DNA of 64,000 nucleotides from Silene latifolia (lineage: Eukaryota > Streptophyta > Magnoliopsida > Caryophyllales > Caryophyllaceae), in contig NC_133534.1 in the NCBI RefSeq assembly GCF_048544455.1, positions 34,658,217-34,722,216 of the forward strand, written 5' to 3'. Position numbers and translations under genes: made by a program. Below, one piece after another: positions 1 through 10,829 of this stretch (position 1 is its first letter; each line of letters opens with the position of its first letter). The notes under the pieces are model-generated. The model ran no database searches. It had not been told where the DNA came from and was given only the letters and a program-made list of their open reading frames with translations.

Positions 1-1
1 T

Positions 2-145
2 TTACAGGGTGACCGTGAGCTGGAGCGAGAGTTGACTCAGTCTCGAGAGGAGACAGCTCGCTTGTTGAGGGAGCTCGAGGTTTGGGACGCCGAGATCGCC
101 GTTCTTGCGGCGAGAGTTGCAGAGTTGGAGGGCGCCCAGCAGTAG
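2..145 (+). pseudogene. C-terminal end of a coiled-coil ORF (partial)
   Basis: An open frame enters from the left edge and ends at TAG 143-145, giving 47 codons. It is rich in Leu, Glu, Arg and Ala with regular spacing (for example RELERELTQSREE and VAELEGAQQ), as expected for a coiled coil. It has the same orientation as the antisense gene at 1079-2611. It may be the tail of another antisense retrotransposon ORF. No other homology is recognisable, and the start lies outside the window. Confidence 0.4.
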
Positions 146-983
146 TTTTGTGTAGTTTTTCGTTTGTTGGTCGTACTTTGTATATTTGGACATTGATTTT
201 GAGCATTTTTGGACCTTGTTTGGGGCTCGAGCCCCCAGTTTGTACATTTCCTTCGTTTGGTGTATATACGACGTCCGAGTGCCTTTGCTGCTGGGTTGTG
301 TTGCTTGTATCTGCAGGTTAGTTTCGAACAGGTTTGGTAGATGACGGTTTACGCCGTCATGCTGTCGAGATTTACATAGAAAACACGCAAAGCATACATT
401 TATATATACATACGGCCTTAATTAGCGCAAAATGAGAGACTCGAAAGAATGCAAAAAATGCCAAAATTTTGCCGAAAATGACCGGACGGTAGGGAGGGTT
501 ACCCCCTAAAAAAAGAAAAAAAAAAAGGAAATCTATAAGTTAGAAATGTAGAAATGAAATTAAGAAATAGAAATTAATATATACGTGTTGAGATTCGTTA
601 AAATAAATGAATTAAAATGAAAATTATTTCCTAAGATGAAAAAATGAAAATTATTTCCTAAAAATGAAAATGAAATTTATTTCCTAAAATGAAAATGTGC
701 ACATGTGGTAAAATGGCGAAAATGTCAATGTCGCCTCGATATGCGTGCCCGCGAAATTAGGAAACCTGAAACATGGTAATCTTCTCGTATTTACCAAAAT
801 AATAACCCGTAGGAATAGGAAATTATTCGTCATGGAATTAGGAAAGATCCAACGCGGAAAATCACAGAAGTGAGGCTGAGGAAGAGGCGCAGCATGAGCT
901 GCGCCCCTTTGAAGAGGCGCAGCAGGTGTTGCGCCTGTTCCCAAGGTGTTCTGTTCTGACGGATTTTTGGAAACAACAATTAG
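146..983. other. Non-coding segment upstream of the antisense gene
   Basis: No convincing coding frame. Positions 342-361 form a perfect hairpin (7-bp stem ATGACGG/CCGTCAT, 6-nt loop). Positions 509-531 are a purine run. Positions 881-940 contain two copies of a GC-rich dyad (GAAGAGGCGCAGC...GCTGCGCC type) that also occurs in the element's LTR. The rest is A/T-rich. Confidence 0.5.
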
Positions 984-991
984 TATAAATA
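984..991 (+). promoter_or_regulatory. TATA box of the antisense gene
   Basis: TATAAATA lies 95 bases upstream of the ATG at 1079, a normal spacing for a plant promoter with a short leader. The surrounding ATTAGTATAAATAG is identical over 14 bases to the block around the minus-strand TATA boxes in the LTR at 15225-15232 and 16426-16433. Promoter activity is inferred. Confidence 0.55.
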
Positions 992-1078
992 GAAACGTCG
1001 ATGGGGCTTTTATTCACACAAATCTTCCGTCTCTTCTTCGTCTCATTACATAAAATTCTCCAAAATAAATTTTTCATC

Positions 1079-2611
1079 ATGAATACTTTGGAGATCCGCT
1101 TGAAGGAATGGACCATCGAATTTTCAAATATGGAGAAGCATGATATGGGCTCTTATAATTTTGGATCGTTGTTGAGTTTGAAACTCATCAAGGTTGTTAA
1201 ACCGTTCTTGGATGCTTGCCTTGACTATTGGGACCCGAATTACCATGTTTTTGCGTTCCCTGGAGGCGATATTTGCCCATTTCCTGAAGAAATTGCTGCT
1301 GTTGGTGGGTGGGACCCCGAAGACTTGCCCGCCATTCCTTCTACTTCTCAAGGGTACAAGAGCAAATTTAGAGACTTGCTCGGATTGACTAGACTTGAGG
1401 TGGACCATCTAGTTACCTCGAAAGGTGTGAGAATGTTGGACTTCATAGATCGATTCATCAACAGGGCCGACCCCACCGTTTCTCATGTTGCTAGGCGGAG
1501 GGCATTTGGCTTTTGCTTGTTGCATGTGTATGTCTTCCAAGGGCATGTTGATGAAGACTTGAGAGGTGATCCCCGTCTTTTGGGCCTTGTTGAGCAGATG
1601 GAGCTGCGCAGGAGCCCAGCTTGCTTATGCTTAGGAGAGATTATTTTGGGTTTGGATAATAGGAAATCCAACCGCGATCTACCGTATTTGGGGAGTCCCA
1701 TCATTTTGCAGATAAAAGACATCTTTTTTTTTTCTTTTTTTTTTCGTTTTTTTTATTATTATTTTTTTCGTTTTTTTTTTCTTTTTTTTTTTCTTTTTTT
1801 TTTATTTTTTATGTCTAATACCCGCTTTTTGTAGGTTTGGCTTATGGAACGGCTCCGATTGATCGAGCCCCCAGTTCATGCGCTTTCCTATCATGCTCGC
1901 TCGATTGCGATGAGGACAAGGTTGTACATGGTGGACTTCACTCGGGTTTGTGATTATTGGAAGAACAAGCTGAAAAGCGACGATGGCCTGTTGATTAGGT
2001 GGGTCGTACTGTGGTGGCACCTCAAGTCCGTCACTGGAGTGTCTTCTTTGGATCCCACTAGATCCGTGCGCATTCCTGGATTGGAGTTTATGGTGTGCAT
2101 CTTCCCGGAAAGGCTGATGAGACAAGTTGGGCTGAAACAGACGATCCCGAGGCTTAATACCGTCCCGCAGACTGCTTTGGCGCTTACTACAGAGAGCCGA
2201 AGAGAGTGGGCCATTAAATGGGCCCAAAGAAACATGTGGTTCTTGAGTTTCTCCGCCAATGCTTTATGGGTGTCGGATTCTTATCTGAGATGGAGAAAGG
2301 CTACTACTCCGGAAGAGCGCGAGAAATTGAGGAAGCGCGAGCCCGTTGATTACAAGATGCGCGAGGTAGAGAAAGAGAAAGAGAAGCATCTGACAGAGGG
2401 AGAAGAAGAAGCCGGGTTTCAAGTTGTTCATCCTTCGTAGAAACCAAAGACTACTCCTGTCGCGGAAATGGTGATTGGCAAGAATGGAAAAGCTAGGCCT
2501 CGAGAAAGACCGTTGGTGATTAGGTCTGAAGTGGCGCAAGAGCGTCCGGCTCGAGGTCGTGACAAGAAATATGATAAGAATGACAAGGGCAAGGGGAAGA
2601 TGGAGGAATAG
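1079..2611 (+). pseudogene. Antisense ORF of the Tat element, DUF7745/plant-mobile-domain-like, two exons
   Basis: Exon 1 runs from ATG 1079 to 1711 and exon 2 from 1835 to TAG 2609-2611, in one frame. The first part has the hydrophobic, Trp-rich character of DUF7745 proteins found beside plant gypsy elements (for example GGDICPFPEEIAAVGG, and SPIILQ joining VWLMERL across the splice). This family name is from memory of the pattern. The C-terminus is Lys/Glu/Arg-rich. The frame runs opposite to gag-pol between integrase and the expected 3' LTR, where Tat elements are known to carry extra ORFs. Two lesions are visible: the intron donor reads AT instead of GT, and an in-frame TAG sits at 2438-2440. 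An upstream in-frame ATG at 1001 exists, but 1079 fits the TATA spacing better. Function unknown. Confidence 0.6.
1712..1834 (+). other. Intron of the antisense ORF, decayed donor
   Basis: The 123-base interval (41 triplets) is mostly T, ends in TTTTTGTAG, and separates two frames that join in phase. The donor reads CAG|ATAAAAG where CAG|GTAAAAG would be canonical, a single G-to-A change. Without splicing the frame stops at 1832-1834. An intron in this orientation could only be removed from a + strand transcript, not from the retrotransposon genomic RNA. Confidence 0.55.
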
Positions 2612-2634
2612 CCCGAGTCCTTATTTATTATTTG

Positions 2635-2676
<42 letters not shown>
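2635..2676. repeat. (ATT)n microsatellite
   Basis: About 14 uninterrupted ATT units just downstream of the antisense ORF stop. Confidence 0.9.
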
Positions 2677-3492
2677 GTTGTAATAAAAAGGTGGGGTTTT
2701 TAGAATCCTAGCCTATTCTATTTTTATTATGTAGCTTACTATTATTATTAGCAAATGAATGAAATAAAAAAGGTTAAATGGTTATGAAACCGATGTGATT
2801 TTCTATTTATTATTCTTGTCGAATTTCAAATGCAATGCAAATGTCCTTCTATTTACATTTCAGATATAATGGGTTGAATCCCGTGAAGGATTGCCTACGT
2901 ATTCACTTAAAAAAATGAAATCAAACCCTTGCGCGTAGTTCGAGTAAATGTAAAAGAATAATTGTTCTAAGCAAGAGCTTGTAATGAACTTAGAAAAGAA
3001 GCATGAGCTTTTGCTTACTCTGAAAGTGCATATTAGTTTATTTGATGATATGAGGATGACGAATTTGTCAAAATGCAAGAGCACAGTGACATTAGCTTAT
3101 TTCAGCTTGGCCAGGGGCCGTTTATTTAGTGCCACAAGAGCGACACGTGGGGTCACGCGAGGCGCGTTTTGTTCCTATTCTAGGCATAGTACCGTTTCAG
3201 TTGGTCAAGGTTTGTTGGGTTTGAAAACTCATTCCCATCTAGGTCTGTGATTCTAACCGCACCCCCTGGGAGTATGGATTTGACTAGAAATGGTCCGGCC
3301 CAATTAGGTTTGAATTTTCCCCGTGGGTCAACAGGTAAAAGAGCTCTAACCGATTTAAGTACTAAGTCTCATTCTTTGATGTTTCTTGGCCTAACCCTTT
3401 TGTTGAAAGCTCGTTTGATACGTGCTTGATATGTTTGGACATTATGCAAGGCGCGTAGCCTACGTTCATCCAGGAGGATGAGTTCTTCATAT
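2677..3492. other. Non-coding spacer between the antisense gene and integrase
   Basis: No coding frame is credible. At 2885-2935 is the block GGATTGCCTACGTATTCAC...GAAATCAAACC, which recurs at about 11685-11735 and 11788-11845 in the leader of the same element. The rest appears to be degenerated 3' pol sequence. Confidence 0.5.
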
Positions 3493-5490
3493 CTATCCTT
3501 CTTCCAATCGGCTTCCGGGATTTGACTTTCGAGTAAAATACGCAAGGATGGTATTTCTAGCTCGATTTGGTTGTGCTTCCATGCCGTAGGTCAAATAGAA
3601 AGGAGTAGCCCGGTGGGCGCCCCTGACGAGATGTACGATACCCCATAAAGCAAAGGGTATCTTGCTTGGCCAATATCTATAGTTTTCAATCATTTTCTTG
3701 AGAATCGTGACAACATTCTTGTTTGCCGCCTCTACCGCGCCGTTAGTCTGTGGTCTATAGGGCGAAGAGTGGTGATGCTTAATCTTGTATTTGGCTAGCA
3801 ATTGCTCGGTCTCAGCTTGGAAATGTGACCCGTTATCGCTAATGATCTCATGTGGGCATCCATACCGACAGATGATGTTGTTTTGTATGAACTTTGCCAC
3901 ATTTGTAGCTGTAAGACCAGTGTAGGAAGCCGCTTCTACCCATTTGGTAAAATAGTCGATTGCTACTAGAATGAAACAGTGACCTCCTATTTAAATTTGG
4001 GGTTATCTTCCCGATTATGTCAATTCCCCATGCAGAAAAAGGCCAAGGGGATGTCATTGTATAGAGCAATGAAGGAGGGACGTGTTGCACATTCCCAAAG
4101 ATTTGGCAGTTGTGGCAATGTCTTACATATTTGATGCAATCGGACTCCATTGTGGTCCAATAATATCCCAAACGTGTGATTTTCTTTGCCATCATGGGCC
4201 CACTCATGTGAGGACCGCATTCTCCCTCGTGGACTTCTTCCATCACCATTCGTGCCTGTGAATGATCAAGGCAACGTAGGACTACACCAAGAGGTGTTCT
4301 TTTGTATAATTCTCCTTGCATGAGAACGTATTGGGAAGCTAGTAGGCGTATAGCACGTTGTCCCCTCTTGTCCATATCCGGTGGATATGTACCATTAAGC
4401 TTAAAATTCAGGATTGCTTGGAACCAGGGTTCCTGTGCGATTTCCTCTTCATCGGTGATTTGGTGGACATAAGCCGGCTCTGACCGTCGTTCGATGCACA
4501 AAGGCATTTCCATCATGTGATCTGGCATATTGATCAAAGATGCAAGTTTCGCAAGAGCGTCTGCAAATTGATTTTCTCCCCGAGGTAGGTGTAGGTAGGT
4601 TACATGATCAAAGAATTGAGCGAACTGGTCTATTCTAGCCTGATAAGGTGCGAGGATTTCGCTTCGGATTTTCCAAGATCCTGTAACTTGGTTGATGATT
4701 AGTGATGAATCCCCATGTACTCGGAGGTTTTTGATGCCTAAGCTCACTGCCGCTTGTAGTCCAATGAGACAAGCTTCGTATTCTGCAGCATTGTTTGTCA
4801 CCTCGAAGTCGAGTTTGACAGCAATTGGTGTATGCTCGCCTTCAGGAGAAATGAGCAACACTCCTATTCCGAATCCTCTTAAGTTCGATGCTCCATCAAA
4901 GTACAGGTCCCAGGAGTCTACATCAGTTTGGAATATATCCTCGTCTGGAAATGACCAAGTATCTATTGTTTGTGCGTCATTGATGGGATTTTCTGCGAAA
5001 AATTCGGCGACGACGCGACCTTTTATAACTTTCAGTGGCACGTATTTGAGGTCGAATTCTGAGAGCATCAGGGTCCATCTTGCTAGGTGTCCGTTGAGGA
5101 CGGGTTTCTCGAAGAGGTATTTGACCGGATCCATTTTGGAGTATATTTTGACGGAGTAGCTAAGCATGTAATGGCGTAGCTTCTTCGTTGCCCACACAAG
5201 AGCGAGGCATGTCTTTTCGAGTTGTGAGTATTTGCACTCGTACTCTAAGAACTTCTTACTAAGATAGTAGATAGCTCTTTCTTCACTTCCTACGATTTGA
5301 GCAAAGCATGGCACCCATGGCTATTTCGATTCATGAGATATAAACCAAGAGGTTGATCTCGTTGTGGTGGCATGAGCACTGGTGGTTTAGCCAATATCTC
5401 TTTGATTCGGTCGAATGCCTTTTGACAATCATCATCCCACATGGTGTGGTCTGTTTTCTTGAGTTTCTTGAAGATAGGCTCGCAAATCAT
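3493..5490 (-). pseudogene. Gypsy RNase H, second (archaeal-type) RNase H and integrase, frameshifted
   Basis: From right to left: the degraded reverse-transcriptase-linked RNase H (to about 4980), then a second RNase H with acidic residues in DLYFDGAS, AAEYEA, VHGDSS and NQFADAL. Next comes the integrase zinc-binding region (His in EVHEGE and CGPHMSG, Cys in RHCHNCQ) and the integrase core. The core has Asp in WGIDIIG, Asp in ISDNGSHF and Glu in GAVEAANKN. Two RNase H domains are diagnostic of the Tat lineage. The frame changes near 5310 and near 3990, where the catalytic core is split between frames. The integrase C-terminus is short and ends at 3493. The protein would have cut the RNA strand and inserted the cDNA, but is not expected to be made intact. 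Confidence 0.85.
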
Positions 5491-5513
5491 CGTAAGTTTC
5501 GATATGAATCGAC

Positions 5514-7016
5514 TTATATCCGCACTTTTCCCGGGGAATCCTCGACTTCTTTTTCTGTTTGAGGTTGTGGCATTTCGATCAAAGCTTTGATTTTGGAAGG
5601 ATCTATTTCTATACCTCGTTGGCTAACGACGTATCCCAGGAGTTTGCCAGATGTTAACCCGAATGTGCATTTCTGAGGATTGAGTCTCATGTTGTACTTT
5701 CGTAGTCTTGCGAAGAACTTGCGAAGGTTCGCAATATGTCCCTCTCTTTCCTTGGATTTGACAATCATGTCATCTACGTATACCTCAACTTCTTTGTGCA
5801 TCATGTCATGTAGGAGAGTAGTTGCGGTGCGTTGATATGTAGCTCCGGCGTTGATCAATCCAAACGGCATTACCGTATAACAATAGGTTCCCCATTGGGT
5901 GACAAATGCGGTCGTATGCATATCTTCCATGGCCATCTTGATTTGGTTATAACCCGCATACCCATCCATGAAGGATAGTAATGCGTGGTCTGCAGTATTG
6001 TCCACCAATATGTCGATGTGAGGTAGAGGGAAGTCATCTTTTGGACTTGCTTTGTTTAAGTCCCTAAAGTCAACACAAACACGGATTCTCCCATCCTTTT
6101 TGGGTACGGGTACTATGTTAGCTACCCAGTCAGAATACTCGGAAACTTTGATGAACCCGGCTTTGAATTGCTTGTCAACTTCTTCCTTAATCTTTAGAGC
6201 CCATTCTGTTCTCATTCGTCGAAGCTTCTGTTTTGCAGGTTTGAAACCTGGCTTAATCGGAATCCTATGTTCGGCGATATCCCTGTCGATCCCTGGCATG
6301 TCTTTGTAGGACCAAGCGAAAACGTCTTTGAATTCATTTAGGAGGTCTATGAAATCGGCCCTTTCGGTAGAGCTCAAGGTAGTCCCTATCCTAAGTTCTT
6401 GGGGTTCTAGTTCGGTTCCTACATTGATGGGTTCGGTGTCCTCTATTACCGGTCCCCCTTCCCCTTCCTGTAATATTTCTTTGGCTACGTAGGGGGGTAT
6501 TTCGATCGAGTCTGGGTCTTGGTCATCCTCAGTATCATCGTAAACAGAATTGCACTCAAGATAACACAAAGAGTAAGCAGAACCTGATTTATTCATATTA
6601 AAATTTGAGTAAAGTTGAAACAAAGAAGCCAACTGATCCATGGTCAGTGGCGGCAAGGGGACGATGGTTGGGGCATTTCCCGAACTATCGTGACTACTCG
6701 AGGCTAAGCTAGGAGAAACAAAGGGAGTGGGGATGACGACGGGAGTAGACTCTCTAATGACTTCTCTAGACTCCGACTCTGACTCCGACTCGAACTCATC
6801 GTCTTCTGGTTCTCCTTTGAACATCTCTCCTTCTCCAGTGGTGAGCTTGAAGAGTCTTCCTTGATTGTTGGTCCATTTGATTGATTTTCTCCATCCTTTC
6901 TGCTGTCTTGCGTCGGTTTCTGTGATTAACGCGGTGGGGTTGAAGCGATCGTCTTGAAGTATCATGGTAATGATCTCATCCTGCACGGCCCTGACGAATC
7001 GATCTTCTCCAAACAA
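5514..7016 (-). pseudogene. Gypsy reverse transcriptase
   Basis: 500 codons. An acidic, Ser-rich N-terminal region (Glu/Ser repeats near residues 70-85) links protease to the polymerase. Polymerase motifs include IVPVPKKDGRIRVCVDFRDLN, LLSFMDGYAGYNQI (catalytic Asp) and the YVDD box in VEVYVDDMIVKS. The C-terminal end leaves the frame near 5514, before the tether and RNase H, which continue in another frame at 5290-5490. The frame is the same as the protease ORF upstream, from which it is separated by a single TAA at 7029-7031. A stop or intron near this point is described in Ogre elements, so the stop could be either ancestral or a mutation. The role is copying the element RNA into DNA. Confidence 0.85.
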
Positions 7017-7028
7017 TAGGCTAACAGC

Positions 7029-8132
7029 TTATTCGTCTAAGCAAGGTGCTTGACGGGTTTTGACGGTAGGAACCGTTTCTGGAGGGATAAAGTAGCAATC
7101 GTGAAAGATCTCGATTCCGGCTAGCTTCCTCTCGAGATAATGCCAAGGTTCGGGAAATCCGTGAAAGAGCTCTAGACTTCCTTCTTGAACAACGTACCCA
7201 TTTAAGGTAGGGAGATAGGGTCGCATTTGGACTCCTACGTGCTTACGGTTTTGGACTTGGGCAAGCATTTCGAGAACCTCCTCTTTCGTGGGTTTGTACC
7301 CTAGTCCAAGTGGTATCCTTGTTGAGTTGCCTTCCTTGTATGGTGCGAAGGTATTCTCCCAAATAGGGTTCAAAGGCATTCCAGGAAAGTATCCCTGGGA
7401 TTTGAGTATGTGGTTGACCACCAAGTTAGAGTAGGGATTATAGTATAAGGGTGCCAACTCACTTTCTATGACACTTACACTTTGGAAGCCCCCAAGTTCG
7501 TATATGGGATCCGCAAGGACTTGATTGTTCGACTGTTTTTCGATTATTGCCTTGATGGGTGACGAAGTGATCATCACTACTTTGCCATTTAGTGGGATCT
7601 TGATCTTTTGATGAAGGGTGGATGTTGCCGCTTTGGAAGCGTGAATCCAAGGCCTTCCCAAAAGTATGTTGAATGAAGCTTCAATGTCCACTATTTGGAA
7701 GTTAACCTTTCGTTCGATTGGTCCCGTGGCTATGGTTAGGTTGACAAGTCCTACCACCTTTCGTCGTGTACCGTCATACGCACGTACACCTTGATTGGTA
7801 GGGGTCCAATCCGACTCTTTCATGCCTAGCTTGTATGCCGTTTTGAGGGGTATGACGTTGACTGCGGAGCCATCATCCACCAAGGTCATTGGCACATTCT
7901 TCTTTAGACAAATGACAGTGATGTATAGAGCAAGGTTGTGACTAGCGCCAAAAGGTGGCAAATCTTCGTCCGAGAAAGTAATAGGATTACTTAGCTTCGG
8001 TGATTCTTGGAAGACCAAGTTGATTACATCTCCAGGAGTGGAGTTATGTGCTACATTTAGCTTGGCCAAAGCTTGCAGTAAAGCTTGGCGATGTGGGAAT
8101 GAGCTTGCTACTAATTGCGGATGAAAGATCAC
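7029..8132 (-). CDS. Gypsy retropepsin-like protease ORF
   Basis: 367 codons. A retropepsin-like fold is indicated by LVDDGSAVNVIP (active-site region) and FNILLGRPWIH (the ILGRPW motif of plant gypsy proteases). The active site reads DDGS rather than the DTG/DSG of most retropepsins; Tat elements commonly have a related DGGS form, so activity is uncertain. A Gly-rich piece (IPLGLGYKPTKEE) follows near residue 275. The start ATG overlaps the gag stop by four bases (ATGA at 8129-8132), suggesting re-initiation or a frame change between gag and protease. The role would be cleavage of the Gag-Pol precursor in virus-like particles. Confidence 0.75.
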   Translation of the reverse strand: MIFHPQLVASSFPHRQALLQALAKLNVAHNSTPGDVINLVFQESPKLSNPITFSDEDLPPFGASHNLALYITVICLKKNVPMTLVDDGSAVNVIPLKTAYKLGMKESDWTPTNQGVRAYDGTRRKVVGLVNLTIATGPIERKVNFQIVDIEASFNILLGRPWIHASKAATSTLHQKIKIPLNGKVVMITSSPIKAIIEKQSNNQVLADPIYELGGFQSVSVIESELAPLYYNPYSNLVVNHILKSQGYFPGMPLNPIWENTFAPYKEGNSTRIPLGLGYKPTKEEVLEMLAQVQNRKHVGVQMRPYLPTLNGYVVQEGSLELFHGFPEPWHYLERKLAGIEIFHDCYFIPPETVPTVKTRQAPCLDE

Positions 8133-9919
8133 CTTTGTCTTCGTAATTGCTTGAGCAAATGATCAGTGGAGTCATCTTCGTTGTCATTTGGTGTGATAAC
8201 GTTGGTTGGACCATTTTGAGTAGTGCTTTGATATGGACGACCCGAACGAGTTAGGTGGTCCACATCTTGGTCTTCACCATTTTGGACTATTTCTTTGACT
8301 AGGGAGTTTTTAATGAGATACTCGTCCTCGTCATCGTCGGCCCAAACTCCATTGATTGTAGTTAGTTCTCTCATTCTCATGATATCGTCTTCCAGTCGTA
8401 TGATCTGGTCGATTAGTTTATCAACCACGGTGACTATTTCTTGCATAGTGGCATTTTGAGAGAAGATTAGTGGCACATGTTCTTCGGGTGTCGTGTTGGG
8501 ATCATGTAGAGTTGTCACCATATTTTCTAATTCCCAAACTTGCCTATCTACACTCCTTGCCCATGTGATGAAGTCGGAAATGGTAGGGGAGATAGTAGAG
8601 TAGAACCCTTCATTCTCGATTGCATGAATTTCGTTTCCGATTGGAGAAATGAGGTGTGAGCGATCTAAGGTAGATTCATCACTTGTGATCACTAGAACTC
8701 CAAGAGGATTCTGAGTGTTGTTGGGCTTACCTCCCGGTGGTATTGGGAGTCGACCATCTTCAATCATGTCTTGAAGCACGTTTTTTAACTTGTAGCATTT
8801 TTCTGTGTCGTGCCCCTTGCCCCTATGGTATTCGTAGTACGAATTCTCGTCCCAGAACTTGGACTTCCTTTCGGGTTCAGGAGTAGGTCCAATGGGTTGG
8901 AGTTTACCTTGCTTTATTAGCCTTTTTAGGGCGTTGGAGTAAGTGTCCCCAAGGTTTGTGAATTTCCTTGGTGGGGTACTTTTCTTGGATGGCTCGAGAA
9001 GGTTAACTTCATCGGTCTTGCTAGTGGAGCCGTATGAACGACTTGTGGACCCTTGATATCCTCGGCCTACCGTTTTGGACAAGAGTCCTTTACGGATGTC
9101 ATCTTCAATCCTTGTCCCTAATACGGTTAAGTCCTTGAAGGTTTTGATGTTTTGGTATATCAAATGATTGGCATAGATGGGTTTGAGATTATCCACAAAC
9201 TTCTCCACAAGAGTAGCCTCATCCGGGCGTTCAACTAGTTGAGTGCTAGTCTTCCTCCACCTACTTAGGAAGTCGGTGAATCCTTCTTTTTCATTTTGGG
9301 TAAGAACCTCTAGAGTACGCATGTTGACTTGGATCTCGGCATTATCCGCATATTGTTTAGAGAACTCGATTGCGGCATCTTCCCAAGTAGCGACCTTCTT
9401 GTGATCTAAAGAGTAGAACCATTGCCTCGGGATGGTGTTAAGAGATGAAGGAAAGATCCTTAAGAACATCTCAGGTTTGATGCCTTTGATAGACATGTAA
9501 TTCTTGAAGGCACGGATGTGGTTCAAAGGGTTCTCGTGTCCCTTGAACTTAGGGATATCCGTCATATTAAAGTTAGTTGGCAATTTGGAATTGACGGCCT
9601 TATACTTGCGATTGTTCTCCCTATAAATGTCATCACCTTTAAGGTACATCAATTGCTCCTCTAAGTATTGGAGTCTTTTCTCAGCTACAGTCATCCCCAT
9701 GAGAGGATTCTCATCCCTAGATTCATCATTGGAGTTACGTAGTACTTCACTTTCATGAGGAGGCAACCTTCCCTCCACGGAATAGATACGGCCGTCGATG
9801 AGCTCAAGGCGGTCATAGACTTGTTCTTGGGTAGCTTGCATTTGGGCTAGCGCGGCTAGGATTCGATCATTACCATCTTGAAGTTGGTGGAGATTTGTTT
9901 CATCACTTGATCCGGGCAT
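8129..9919 (-). CDS. Gypsy Gag (capsid/nucleocapsid) protein
   Basis: 596 codons starting MPGSSDETN. Residues around 110-270 match the retrotransposon Gag region (KLPTNFNMTDIPKFKGHENP, then QWFYSL and EFSKQYADN). A single zinc-knuckle-like motif follows near residue 360 (YYEYHRGKGHDTEKC). Its first Cys appears to be replaced by Tyr, which would weaken RNA binding. The C-terminal third is acidic. An alternative upstream start in another frame at 10056 is not supported by similarity. Gag coats the genomic RNA in cytoplasmic particles. The frame is uninterrupted, unlike pol. Confidence 0.85.
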   Translation of the reverse strand: MPGSSDETNLHQLQDGNDRILAALAQMQATQEQVYDRLELIDGRIYSVEGRLPPHESEVLRNSNDESRDENPLMGMTVAEKRLQYLEEQLMYLKGDDIYRENNRKYKAVNSKLPTNFNMTDIPKFKGHENPLNHIRAFKNYMSIKGIKPEMFLRIFPSSLNTIPRQWFYSLDHKKVATWEDAAIEFSKQYADNAEIQVNMRTLEVLTQNEKEGFTDFLSRWRKTSTQLVERPDEATLVEKFVDNLKPIYANHLIYQNIKTFKDLTVLGTRIEDDIRKGLLSKTVGRGYQGSTSRSYGSTSKTDEVNLLEPSKKSTPPRKFTNLGDTYSNALKRLIKQGKLQPIGPTPEPERKSKFWDENSYYEYHRGKGHDTEKCYKLKNVLQDMIEDGRLPIPPGGKPNNTQNPLGVLVITSDESTLDRSHLISPIGNEIHAIENEGFYSTISPTISDFITWARSVDRQVWELENMVTTLHDPNTTPEEHVPLIFSQNATMQEIVTVVDKLIDQIIRLEDDIMRMRELTTINGVWADDDEDEYLIKNSLVKEIVQNGEDQDVDHLTRSGRPYQSTTQNGPTNVITPNDNEDDSTDHLLKQLRRQR

Positions 9920-10401
9920 CTTGGAAACTGGATAAGAGATCGACGACGAATCAAAACACGATCGACCATTCTAACACACTTGCCAAAAGAAGAAATGTTT
10001 TGACTCGTGAAGTGGGTGTGTGCCACTTGTGTTGAGTGAGTTTTGAAGATAGACAAGGTTTTTGAAAATGTGTGTCCTAGTCAACTATAGTGTAGTTGTA
10101 GGAGTGGACTCGGAGTGAGGTTTTGAAATGGGCTTGTGGCCCGAATTTTGACACGACAAACGGACAGAGTTTTGACCGGATTTTGCGCTAATTGGAAGCC
10201 TATTTCGAAATTTTTATTTGAAAATGGGTTTTGATTTTTGAAAAATCGTCATGGTTTTGTTTAGAAGTGGTGATCACGTAAGGTATACACATTTATACAA
10301 GCATTATAACGGGATGCTGAGTGCATTTAAAAGGGTTTTGGTTTAAAGGGTGGGTTGCCATACCGAACCATCAAACCCGAAGTCTGTGGAGAGGCTCGTA
10401 C

Positions 10402-10673
10402 CAAACAAGAGTAAGGCCGATTCGTAGTCCATTTCCTCAAGTAGTGAAGGCCTTTGATACAAACAAGAGTAAGCATCATGGTATGGATGACGTCAATCGC
10501 TATCCATCATTAGGCCCAAATAAGAATTAGGACCGTTTAGACGGGACGATTGGTCGAATGGGTTGGGTTGGGCCTAGGAAGGCCGAATAAAACGGTCTAG
10601 GAAGACCGAGTTATGAAAACCGACAATTGTCTTGTACAAATTATTCCCTAACCTTGTTCAAGTTTCACCCTTG
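10402..10673. repeat. Direct repeat copy 1 in the Tat leader
   Basis: Matches 13054-13323 with only scattered differences. It begins near AAACAAGAGTAAG and ends near GTTCAAGTTTCACCCTTG, which in the second copy directly precedes the primer site. Confidence 0.85.
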
Positions 10674-10697
10674 ACCGTTCAATTCGGGGTTGATGTT

Positions 10698-10829
10698 GAT
10701 CTCCACGTATCGAGAGGGAAAGTCTATCCGCTTACTCTCGCTGGGGGAACATAATCGGGAACTGATCTCCATGTCTCAAGAGGGAAAGTCTATCCGTGTA
10801 CTCTCGTTGGGGAACATAATAAAGGCGTG
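10698..10829. repeat. 66-bp tandem duplication
   Basis: Two adjacent copies of a unit starting GATCTCCA(C/T)GT and containing GAGGGAAAGTCTATCCG and GGGGAACATAAT. A third partial copy lies inside the LTR at 15419-15492. Confidence 0.85.

Noticed and set aside
4692-5159. 155-codon + strand ORF
   Set aside because: Shadow frame opposite the RNase H region of the gypsy element.
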